Program-made: the position numbers and the translations under genes
Assembly (NCBI GenBank): GCA_021790855.1
Contig: JAJYFP010000065.1
Location: 1 to 5,132 of the forward strand
Source of the DNA: Actinomycetes bacterium
GTDB lineage: Bacteria > Actinomycetota > Acidimicrobiia > Acidimicrobiales > Acidimicrobiaceae
DNA length: 5,132 bases
Reading direction: 5' to 3'
Part shown: piece after piece, positions 1 through 5,132 of the stretch
Position numbering within the stretch: the first letter of the stretch is position 1
How the letters are laid out: the number at the start of each line of letters is the position of its first letter
Notes under the pieces: generated by a model
Told to the model about the DNA's origin: nothing
The model's input: only the letters and a program-made list of their open reading frames with translations
Database searches by the model: none

Positions 1-1
1 A

Positions 2-1027
2 CACGCAGGGAACAACTTTGATCAGACCTGGCTTGCAAGTCATGATGCCGGTACAGGTCCCTACGAGCTCGCTGTAGCTAAACCGGGGCAAGAGTACGTG
101 CTCAAGGCCTATCCAAAGTATTGGGGAAAAAAGCCATACTATACAACCGTTGACATCAAGGTCATTCCCTCAATTACAACACAACTGCTAGAGCTACAGA
201 GCGGGCAGTTAAATGGAATCCTTCACAATATTCCCACGACCGCAATCGCTTCGCTCAAGGCAAATAAGGCGGTGAAACTCTATGAGTTACCGACGTTTGA
301 ATCAACCGAGGTGTACATAAATCCCAAGACACCCCTTTTCTCCAAACTTTCAGTCCGTCAAGATTTTATGAAAGCTCTGAACAAACAAGCGATCATAAAT
401 GCCGTCTTTCCAGGCCGAGCACAGGTACTCAATCGCATCTACCCCAAAAATATGTTAGCTCCGAACCAAGCTTTAGAGATATCTGGTTACAAGCCATCTT
501 CTTTCGAAGCGGCCGTCAAGGCAGCTCCAAGTTCGCAGACAACGATCACGATAGGGTATCAAAGTAACGATCCAGCAGCTGCTCAGGTATCCAATGTTAT
601 TCAAACACAGTTGGCATCTCTAGGTGTTACGGCTAAGGTCGTGGGTTATCCCGGAAGTACGATCTACAACTGGCCATCTAACGACACTGGAGCACCTGAT
701 CTTCTTGTCTACTCCTCCTGGCCAGACGCAGCAAGTCCTTATACCTGGGCTCATATAACCTTCGATCCAGGTGGAGGGTTAAATTTCTTACAGTGTTCAG
801 TTCCTAAGGCGACGGCGCTGCTAGCTAAAGGTAACTCTTCAACGTCTCTGTCTCAGGCGGATAGCTACTACGCACAAGCTGGAACTTTGTATGGGCAAAG
901 TGGATGCTGGAATATGTTGGCAAGCCTCAATGACACCTTTGCCATCTCCTCAAATATTACTGGAATCGTACATAATGTAGGTTCGCCCTACACCTTGTAC
1001 TTGCAGTATCTAAAGCCCATCTCCTAG
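2..1027 (+). CDS. ABC transporter solute-binding protein, family 5 (peptide/opine/nickel type), 5'-truncated by the window edge
   Basis: The frame is open from base 2 to the TAG at 1025-1027, giving 341 visible residues. The in-frame GTG at 98 is internal, because recognisable family sequence lies before it. Visible residues 17-23 read GTGPYEL and 39-42 read KYWG, the hallmark of DppA/OppA-like (SBP_bac_5) proteins. The later stretch SVRQDFMKALNKQAI matches the family helix with R..aAlnr..i. Such proteins usually have about 500-550 residues, so roughly 200, including the secretion signal, lie upstream. It should act outside the membrane, delivering a solute to an ABC permease. Family members bind peptides, opines, nickel-chelates and other amide or sugar compounds, so the ligand cannot be read from sequence. 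Two cysteines (visible residues 265 and 302) could form a disulfide, which fits an exported protein. No permease follows directly; catabolic enzymes do, suggesting the ligand feeds them. Confidence 0.88.
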   Translation, partial: HAGNNFDQTWLASHDAGTGPYELAVAKPGQEYVLKAYPKYWGKKPYYTTVDIKVIPSITTQLLELQSGQLNGILHNIPTTAIASLKANKAVKLYELPTFESTEVYINPKTPLFSKLSVRQDFMKALNKQAIINAVFPGRAQVLNRIYPKNMLAPNQALEISGYKPSSFEAAVKAAPSSQTTITIGYQSNDPAAAQVSNVIQTQLASLGVTAKVVGYPGSTIYNWPSNDTGAPDLLVYSSWPDAASPYTWAHITFDPGGGLNFLQCSVPKATALLAKGNSSTSLSQADSYYAQAGTLYGQSGCWNMLASLNDTFAISSNITGIVHNVGSPYTLYLQYLKPIS

Positions 1028-1030
1028 GAG
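1026..1030 (+). promoter_or_regulatory. Ribosome binding site (AGGAG) overlapping the solute-binding-protein stop codon
   Basis: AGGAG lies 5 nt before the ATG at 1036 and shares two bases with the TAG stop at 1025-1027. It is the strongest Shine-Dalgarno match in this junction, yet it points to a tiny ORF and not to the amidohydrolase start at 1068. It could also act as a standby or re-loading site for ribosomes finishing the upstream gene. Confidence 0.5.
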
Positions 1031-1035
1031 TTGAC

Positions 1036-1071
1036 ATGACCAACCCTCGGGATCAATGGAGCTTTAGATGA
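1036..1071 (+). CDS. Possible 11-residue leader or coupling ORF before the amidohydrolase gene
   Basis: ATG at 1036 opens a frame of 11 codons (MTNPRDQWSFR) ending in TGA at 1069-1071. It has AGGAG 5 nt upstream, and its stop overlaps the amidohydrolase ATG (1068-1070) as ATGA, a typical translational-coupling arrangement. The peptide has no run of one amino acid, so an amino-acid attenuator of the classical type is not indicated, and it matches no family I know. Its likely role, if translated, is to bring ribosomes to the next start and to open RNA structure there. A short frame like this can arise by chance, so confidence is low. It is not the true N-terminus of the next gene, which is in another frame and begins at its own start with normal family sequence. 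Confidence 0.35.
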   Translation: MTNPRDQWSFR

Positions 1072-1112
1072 TTAACTCGCTCTATACAACTACTGCCTTC
1101 ACATCCCGAGGG
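1044..1112 (+). repeat. Second, mutually exclusive inverted repeat flanking the amidohydrolase start
   Basis: CCCTCGGGAT at 1044-1053 is the exact reverse complement of ATCCCGAGGG at 1103-1112: 10 pairs, 7 of them G-C, with a 49-nt loop holding the Shine-Dalgarno sequence and ATG of the amidohydrolase gene. The left arm lies within the 11-codon ORF, so its translation would melt the stem. This stem crosses the 1008-1016/1061-1069 stem, so the two cannot both form except as a pseudoknot. A regulatory role is inferred only from position. Confidence 0.35.
1057..1061 (+). promoter_or_regulatory. Ribosome binding site (TGGAG) of the amidohydrolase gene
   Basis: TGGAG sits 6 nt before the ATG at 1068 and supports that start. 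The translated product then begins directly with the family's usual N-terminal strand. Confidence 0.6.
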
Positions 1113-2291
1113 GTCATCAAAGATGCCGTTATACGGATCTATGAGGGTCGGATTGTCGACGTTATTCCTTACAAGAGCATGGGTGGCGAGACCGTAGATT
1201 TGGATCGCAACGGCCTTATTGCACTCCCGGGTTTCATCGATGCCCACGTTCACCTCAACGAACCGGGCAGGAGCCACTGGGAAGGGATAGCCAAAGGAAC
1301 TTCAAAGGCGTTACTTGGTGGAACCACCACAGTCTTGGATATGCCTATCGACTCGTCTCCACCAACCCTTAGCGAAGAGGACGTATTTGAAAAGCTAAGT
1401 CTTTTCGACTCCAAATCCCAAACAAACTACGGCGTCTTTGCCGGAGTCGTTCCGACGAGACTACATGAGATGAAGCGGGCTTGGAAAGCGGGAGCGATAG
1501 CCTTCAAAGGTTTTCTCTCCCCCACCGGCTGGGACGATTTCGCACCTTTGGATCACGACTCGCTCTTACAGGCTTTAAGCACCGTCAAGGACCTGGGGGC
1601 GACTCTTGCTCTACACGCAGAAGATCCGATATGTTTTGAACAGCGTGGTTCTGAAGTCATAAGAACACCGCGATCCGAACTCTGTGCGGTTCAAAAGGCT
1701 ATAGATGGAGCGACTCTGACTGGCGCAATCATACATCTAGTCCACCTTTCAACATCAGAAGCGGTGGAACTTGCACAATCACAAGCAAACGTAACTACAG
1801 AGACGTGTCCGCACTACTTTTTAGAAGATCGCCTACTTAAAGAGTTTGACTGGTATGACATCTCCGTACAACCGCCCGTCAGAGATAACGTACAACGTTC
1901 CCGCCTGCGAGATCTTGTAGCTAAAGGAAACGTAGACGTCATAGCCTCTGACCACTCCCCCTCACCTCCTTTGAGCGACGAGTTCTCCGGCACCTGGGCA
2001 GGAACAGAAGGGATCGGGAAAACTGTACTCGCACTCCTTCGCCAATACAACGATCCCGCCCTGGTGGCACAATACATTCAACAGAGCGCGAAAGCCTTTG
2101 CGATAAAAAACAGAGGTGACATCCGCCCGGGTAACTTTGCCGATCTCATAACAGTTGAACATCAAAGTACGGGTGCTTGGAGGGTCGTAGACGTCATCAT
2201 CGGAGGCACAGTTGTAGTTAGCGAAGGATCGATAGTAGATCGCGCGGTGGTCGACAACGTCGCTCTTTCCAGTGAGCGTTTGAAGAAATAA
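1068..2291 (+). CDS. Allantoinase-like cyclic amidohydrolase (AllB/dihydroorotase/hydantoinase superfamily)
   Basis: This 407-residue cytoplasmic enzyme should hydrolyse a cyclic amide ring such as allantoin, a hydantoin or a dihydropyrimidine. All six ligands of a binuclear metal centre are visible: H60 and H62 in GFIDAHVHLNEPGR, K147 in AFKGFLSPTG (the lysine expected to be carboxylated), H183 in ALHAED, H226 in LVHLST and D295 in ASDHSPSPP. NEPGRSHWEG (64-73), DMPIDSSPPT (91-100) and CPHYF (247-251) favour the allantoinase branch over dihydroorotase. The C-terminal GDIRPGNFADL (350-360) is the usual end of the composite beta domain. E. coli AllB has 453 residues, so this protein is compact: H183 to H226 spans 43 residues against 56 there. 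The ATG is supported by TGGAG 6 nt upstream. The next gene follows 19 bp later and encodes a YgeY-like hydrolase, suggesting consecutive ring opening and amide cleavage. A hydantoinase or another cyclic ureide/imide hydrolase is the main alternative. Confidence 0.88.
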   Translation: MINSLYTTTAFTSRGVIKDAVIRIYEGRIVDVIPYKSMGGETVDLDRNGLIALPGFIDAHVHLNEPGRSHWEGIAKGTSKALLGGTTTVLDMPIDSSPPTLSEEDVFEKLSLFDSKSQTNYGVFAGVVPTRLHEMKRAWKAGAIAFKGFLSPTGWDDFAPLDHDSLLQALSTVKDLGATLALHAEDPICFEQRGSEVIRTPRSELCAVQKAIDGATLTGAIIHLVHLSTSEAVELAQSQANVTTETCPHYFLEDRLLKEFDWYDISVQPPVRDNVQRSRLRDLVAKGNVDVIASDHSPSPPLSDEFSGTWAGTEGIGKTVLALLRQYNDPALVAQYIQQSAKAFAIKNRGDIRPGNFADLITVEHQSTGAWRVVDVIIGGTVVVSEGSIVDRAVVDNVALSSERLKK

Positions 2292-2293
2292 AT

Positions 2294-2302
2294 AGGAAAG
2301 GA
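2294..2302 (+). promoter_or_regulatory. Ribosome binding site (AGGAAAGGA) of the M20 hydrolase gene
   Basis: The purine-rich AGGAAAGGA in the 19-bp gap ends 8 nt before the ATG at 2311, fixing that start. The gap leaves no room for a separate promoter or terminator. Confidence 0.7.
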
Positions 2303-2310
2303 TTAACTTT

Positions 2311-3510
2311 ATGTTCGATGAACTAATAACGGCGGCTGGATACGAAAAAGTTGACGAAGCTGCTCGAAAATTGGCTATGACAAAGAGTGAGACCGGCCGA
2401 GAAGGTGACGCTATTGAAGTCGCGTTAGGGTTGTTCAACGAGATCGAAGGTGGGCGAAGTTACATTGATCGTCAAGGTAGTGCAGTCTTTGAACTCCAAG
2501 GAGACTCGTCGGGGCCAACACTGCTCATAGATGGTCACATTGACTCAATCCCTCTACATTCAGCGTCGTCATGGAGCCACGATCCATTTGGAGGCGATAT
2601 CTGTGATGGAAAGTTGTTTGGACTTGGCATCTGTGACCAAAAAGCATCGATCGCCGCTATGGCTGTAGCCGTCATGGAACTTTCAAAGTCCGGATTTACG
2701 CCCAATGGGAGGGTCGTTCTTGTCGCAAGCCCTGCGGAAGAACAGATGGAGGGCGCTGTGCTGGCTGAGATAGTACAAAGATACCAACCCACATACGCAA
2801 TCACCACCGAACCAACAGACGCAAAGCTCTTTAGATCTCAGAGAGGTCGTGCCAAGATCCAACTGTCGGTAACGGGGAGAGCATCGCACGCTGGGCATGC
2901 TCGAAGAGGGGTAAATGCAGCCCTATTTGGCGCCGAAGTAATCGCTGAGTTAGCCAAGGTCTTCCCTAAAAAGTACGAAGATGACCTAGAGTTCGACGTT
3001 AACTGCATCGACATGATTACCGACCCCTATCCATCAGTCTCAACCATACCGGGTTCGTCACTCATTCGATTTGATGCACGCTTTGGGTCAAACCAATCAC
3101 GATCGTCTGTCCTCAAAGAGATAAGCGTCGTTGCCGACCTTGTGTCAAAGAGATGCAAAGGAAGCGCTCCTTCATTTACAGTTTCCTTTGTACCCGCGAA
3201 TATCGAAACCTGGAATGGATTTGAGAATCACATCGATGAGTTTGCACCGGCCTGGGATACACCAAGTCAGTCCACTTTAGTACAGACGGCTAAGGACGCT
3301 CTTGAAACAGTGGCACTACCTAGCGATGAGGGCTTCTACTCCTTTTGTACCAACGGATCCTATCTTGCCGGAGAGATGCACATACCGACGATTGGTTTTG
3401 GAGCAGGAGAGGAACACGTCGCTCATCAAGTAGACGAGTACGTAACACTTGATTCGCTTCATCGAACCACATTAGGGCTGGCAGCAATAGTGCGACAGAT
3501 ACTCAAATAA
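2311..3510 (+). CDS. M20 family metallohydrolase, YgeY-like (ArgE/DapE/ACY1/CPG2 superfamily)
   Basis: This 399-residue, signal-less enzyme is expected to cleave an amide or N-carbamoyl bond using two zinc ions. The M20 metal and catalytic positions are present: H76 and D78 in DGHIDSIP, D109 in GLGICDQKAS, catalytic E143 and metal-binding E144 in SPAEEQMEG, E167 in TTEPTD, and H372 in VAHQVDEYV. H193 in GRASHAGHARRGVNA is the conserved histidine of the lid/dimerisation domain inserted between the two catalytic halves. TEPTD followed by RSQRGR (175-180), the ETWNGF..H..EFAPAWD region (299-316) and the STNG-like CTNGSYLAG (346-354) resemble E. coli YgeY as I remember it, more than DapE or ArgE. 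YgeY sits beside hydantoinase HyuA in E. coli and is linked to anaerobic purine breakdown. Here an allantoinase-like gene lies just upstream, a parallel pairing. The product of that enzyme is the likely substrate, by inference. Generic amidase or carboxypeptidase activity remains possible. Confidence 0.87.
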   Translation: MFDELITAAGYEKVDEAARKLAMTKSETGREGDAIEVALGLFNEIEGGRSYIDRQGSAVFELQGDSSGPTLLIDGHIDSIPLHSASSWSHDPFGGDICDGKLFGLGICDQKASIAAMAVAVMELSKSGFTPNGRVVLVASPAEEQMEGAVLAEIVQRYQPTYAITTEPTDAKLFRSQRGRAKIQLSVTGRASHAGHARRGVNAALFGAEVIAELAKVFPKKYEDDLEFDVNCIDMITDPYPSVSTIPGSSLIRFDARFGSNQSRSSVLKEISVVADLVSKRCKGSAPSFTVSFVPANIETWNGFENHIDEFAPAWDTPSQSTLVQTAKDALETVALPSDEGFYSFCTNGSYLAGEMHIPTIGFGAGEEHVAHQVDEYVTLDSLHRTTLGLAAIVRQILK

Positions 3511-3518
3511 CGTCGATC

Positions 3519-3524
3519 GAAAGG
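3519..3524 (+). promoter_or_regulatory. Ribosome binding site (GAAAGG) of the Rieske oxygenase gene
   Basis: GAAAGG in the 22-bp gap ends 8 nt before the ATG at 3533 and supports that start. The gap has only a trivial 8-bp palindrome (TCGATCGA, 3513-3520) and no terminator. Confidence 0.6.
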
Positions 3525-3532
3525 CAACAACG

Positions 3533-4645
3533 ATGAACAGCTGTGCACCTACACGAACACAGGTCGACAACCTCAACAACTCACTCGGTTGGAGTTCCGA
3601 ATCACTTGAAGGCATCTCCGCTAGATCTCTGGCTGACCTCTACCTTTCAGAGAGGGTCTTGGAGAACGAGATACGTCGCGTTTTCCTTGCCGAGTGGACT
3701 CTCCTTGGCAGCAGCGATTCCCTTCAGCACATTGGAGCTTTTGAATGTCACGAAGTACTGGGGATACCGATCGTGCTAATACGGCAAAAAGACGGTCAAA
3801 TCAAGGGGTTTTTCAATCAATGCACGCACAGAGCTCTACCGATACTCAAAGGCAAAGGAGTAAAGAAGAACGTCATAACCTGTCCTTATCATCAATGGAG
3901 CTTCAAGATCTCAGGCGAACTCAGCACGGTCCCACAGATATCCGAGTTTGACCATCTGGAAAAAGGAGCATTGGGGTTGATAGAGTTCAAAACTGCCACA
4001 TGGAGAGGATTAGTCTTTGGAGATTTACTCGGCCTTGCAGGACCTTTTGCCGAAATTGAGAACGATCTCACAATGCAGATCGGTGGTGAGTTTGAGCCAG
4101 ATTACTCACAACGCTTTGAAAGCCACTACGAGATCTCTTGCAACTGGAAGCTTCTCATCGAAAATCACCTGGACGTCTATCACCTATGGTACTTGCATGC
4201 CAAGACACTCAACGCGTTCGATCATCACAGATTTCAGTGGCAACAAAGCGGCAACAACTGGTGGAGCTACGAGCCATTGAAGTCAACAGATGGAGTCATA
4301 AAGAGTTCGCGAGGTTCCACCGAAAAAAGAGATGGAATCGGTGCTCATTTAATCTATCCAAACATCATGATAGTGACTACGCCCAACTACGTAGCAACCT
4401 ATGACGCCCTACCCATAGATCCTGGCTCGACGAAACTGAGTCTTCGTATCAGAGCAGATGAAACCATCGACACAGACTCCGTCTTAAAAGAGATAAGGGC
4501 ATTTTTGAGCGAAGACATTCAAGTCTGTGAACGCCTTCAACACTCAGTTCACTCCCCGATGTATGCAATAGGAGCACTCGCAAGTCGTTATGAACAGCCG
4601 ATATTGAACTTTCATCGCAACTTGAGAGCATCATTAGGTGTTTGA
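3533..4645 (+). CDS. Rieske [2Fe-2S] non-heme iron oxygenase, alpha (catalytic) subunit
   Basis: This cytoplasmic oxygenase of 370 residues uses O2 and electrons from a separate reductase. The N-terminal Rieske domain has ligands C97 and H99 (NQCTHRALP) and C117 and H120 (TCPYHQWSF). The C-terminal catalytic domain has NWKLLIENHLDVYHLWYLH (204-222), with bridging D214 and iron ligands H217 and H222. SEDIQVCERLQ (326-336) supplies the third iron ligand, D328. Length and ligand spacing fit the quaternary-amine and N-demethylating branch (CntA carnitine oxygenase, GbcA, stachydrine demethylase) rather than classic aromatic-ring dioxygenases, which have about 450 residues. CntA uses Glu at the bridging position; this protein has the more usual Asp. 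Glycines common beside the cluster ligands are replaced (A101 after HR, Q121 after CPYH). No reductase or ferredoxin gene is in view. The substrate is unknown; N-demethylation or hydroxylation of a nitrogen compound handled by the neighbouring hydrolases is a reasonable inference. Confidence 0.92.
   Translation: MNSCAPTRTQVDNLNNSLGWSSESLEGISARSLADLYLSERVLENEIRRVFLAEWTLLGSSDSLQHIGAFECHEVLGIPIVLIRQKDGQIKGFFNQCTHRALPILKGKGVKKNVITCPYHQWSFKISGELSTVPQISEFDHLEKGALGLIEFKTATWRGLVFGDLLGLAGPFAEIENDLTMQIGGEFEPDYSQRFESHYEISCNWKLLIENHLDVYHLWYLHAKTLNAFDHHRFQWQQSGNNWWSYEPLKSTDGVIKSSRGSTEKRDGIGAHLIYPNIMIVTTPNYVATYDALPIDPGSTKLSLRIRADETIDTDSVLKEIRAFLSEDIQVCERLQHSVHSPMYAIGALASRYEQPILNFHRNLRASLGV
4624..4628 (+). 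promoter_or_regulatory. Possible ribosome binding site (GAGAG) inside the oxygenase gene for the last gene
   Basis: GAGAG ends 9 nt before the GTG at 4638. The match is weak, so translation of the next gene probably relies partly on ribosomes terminating at the oxygenase stop at 4643-4645. Confidence 0.4.
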
Positions 4646-5132
4646 CCAGGATAGTTTTAAAGCGTCGATAGATTCTTTCTTTGTAGAGGATATCTCTCAG
4701 CTACAAGGCGTCTGGAAACGACTCGGTAGATGCATCGGCAGTGACGACCTTAGCGAAGTGAGCGAAGTCATCTGGATCCAAATTGGAGAGAACTTTACAG
4801 ACTTCAGATCCCCGTATGAAAACACTTCGACTCCTAATCTGCTCCATCAAATCGATAGGTTGCAGGTATTTTCTGGTACGTTAACCGTGGCAAAGGGCAA
4901 GGCTACCTTTACTCACGACTTTCATCTACCAAGAGACAAATGCATAGATCCAGATCGTTCCACCTTAATTTTGCTTGGTGAGTTTCTTATCGAGCTTGGG
5001 GACGACTTCATGGAGATCTGGCAGCGTATCAACAAAGCACAGTCGCTTCAGGACTCGACTCATGCGGATCAACTTCTTACCCCCAAACATGAGCAACAAC
5101 ATCTTGATCACAACGTCGCTGGTCCGACCTTT
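4638..5132 (+). CDS. Uncharacterised, probably beta-barrel (lipocalin/HRI1-like) protein, 3'-truncated by the window edge
   Basis: A frame open from GTG at 4638 to the last base gives 165 residues with no stop. It overlaps the oxygenase gene by 8 bp, as GTGTTTGA, which indicates translational coupling. An alternative later start is unlikely because the next in-frame GTG (4758) lies beyond the first conserved-looking motif. Visible landmarks are LQGVWKRL (22-29), WIQIGENFTDFRSP (46-59), an alternating polar/hydrophobic strand pattern FSGTLTVAKGKATFTHDF (78-95) and MEIWQRI (125-131). An early G-x-W followed by short beta strands and W-x-Q...F-x-D-x-R resembles lipocalin-like proteins such as the HRI1 family. 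This is recollection of a pattern, not a search result. There is no signal peptide. The function is unknown; its tight coupling to the oxygenase suggests an accessory or ligand-binding role in the same pathway. Histidines cluster near the visible end (H151, H155, H158). Confidence 0.7.
   Translation, partial: MFDQDSFKASIDSFFVEDISQLQGVWKRLGRCIGSDDLSEVSEVIWIQIGENFTDFRSPYENTSTPNLLHQIDRLQVFSGTLTVAKGKATFTHDFHLPRDKCIDPDRSTLILLGEFLIELGDDFMEIWQRINKAQSLQDSTHADQLLTPKHEQQHLDHNVAGPTF

Larger units (their letters stand above)
1008..1069 (+). repeat. Inverted repeat pairing the solute-binding-protein 3' end with the amidohydrolase start codon
   Basis: ATCTAAAGC at 1008-1016 is the exact reverse complement of GCTTTAGAT at 1061-1069, with one further U-G pair possible (1007 with 1070). 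In mRNA the stem would bury the ATG at 1068 and the last base of its Shine-Dalgarno sequence. A ribosome reaching the stop at 1027 would cover the left arm and open the stem. The stem is AU-rich (3 G-C of 9), so it is weak alone. It could be coincidental. Confidence 0.35.

Noticed and set aside
98..100. GTG at 98 as the true start of the solute-binding protein
   Set aside because: The frame is open to the window edge, and the conserved GTGPYEL motif lies upstream of this codon, so the gene is truncated rather than starting here.
1053..1277. Minus-strand ORF of 74 codons opposite the amidohydrolase start
   Set aside because: It lies opposite a gene with complete active-site motifs, has no family resemblance, and is one of several antisense shadow frames.
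2313..2323. GTTC-GAT-GAAC hairpin at the M20 start
   Set aside because: A 4-bp stem with a 3-nt loop is weak and common by chance.
1814..2438. Two overlapping minus-strand ORFs (87 and 158 codons) opposite the amidohydrolase end and M20 start
   Set aside because: Both are antisense to well-supported genes, overlap each other in different frames, and show low-complexity Ser/Arg-rich translations typical of shadows.
2535..2898. Two minus-strand ORFs (90 and 71 codons) opposite the M20 gene
   Set aside because: They are antisense to the metal-binding core of the M20 enzyme, with no recognisable domain.
3513..3520. TCGATCGA palindrome in the gap before the oxygenase gene, as operator or terminator
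   Set aside because: Eight bases without a loop or T-run are expected by chance; there is no sign of termination or a promoter nearby.
3543..4404. Four plus-strand ORFs (68-88 codons) in alternative frames within the oxygenase gene
   Set aside because: The oxygenase frame has all Rieske and iron ligands; the others are out-of-frame readings without family sequence. They also do not suggest a frameshift, since the main frame is intact.
4449..4634. Minus-strand ORF of 61 codons opposite the oxygenase C-terminus
   Set aside because: Antisense to the region holding the third iron ligand, with no domain and no independent support.
4752..4769. Tandem 9-mer AGCGAAGTG/AGCGAAGTC
   Set aside because: Only two copies inside a coding frame (SEVSEV); too short to be a meaningful repeat.

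Overview
The window is a same-strand run of catabolic genes from a bacterium of mid GC content (near 48% by eye). The organism cannot be fixed from the sequence. A low-GC actinobacterium, for example an acidophilic Acidimicrobiia member, is a guess from overall protein style. Every real gene is on the plus strand, gaps are 40 bp or less, and each start has a Shine-Dalgarno-like sequence. One polycistronic message is therefore likely, entering from upstream and leaving downstream of the window.

Layout: (1) bases 2-1027, the C-terminal two thirds of a family 5 (peptide/opine/nickel type) ABC-transporter solute-binding protein. (2) A 40-bp junction with a possible 11-codon ORF, a perfect palindrome over the stop codon, and two mutually exclusive inverted repeats near the next start codon. 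(3) 1068-2291, an allantoinase/dihydropyrimidinase-type cyclic amidohydrolase with a complete binuclear metal site. (4) 2311-3510, an M20 metallohydrolase resembling E. coli YgeY. (5) 3533-4645, a Rieske non-heme iron oxygenase alpha subunit of about the size of carnitine oxygenase CntA. (6) 4638 to the window end, an uncharacterised, probably beta-rich protein whose GTG start overlaps the end of the oxygenase gene.

Inferred logic: the binding protein captures an organic nitrogen compound. The oxygenase removes an N-alkyl group or hydroxylates. The amidohydrolase opens a cyclic ureide or imide ring, and the M20 enzyme hydrolyses the linear amide or carbamoyl product. The families are well supported. 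The actual substrate, the order of steps and the role of the last gene are not. No oxygenase reductase, transporter permease or ATPase, regulator, RNA gene, mobile element, CRISPR array or convincing terminator is visible. No stretch above 40 bp lacks a coding assignment.
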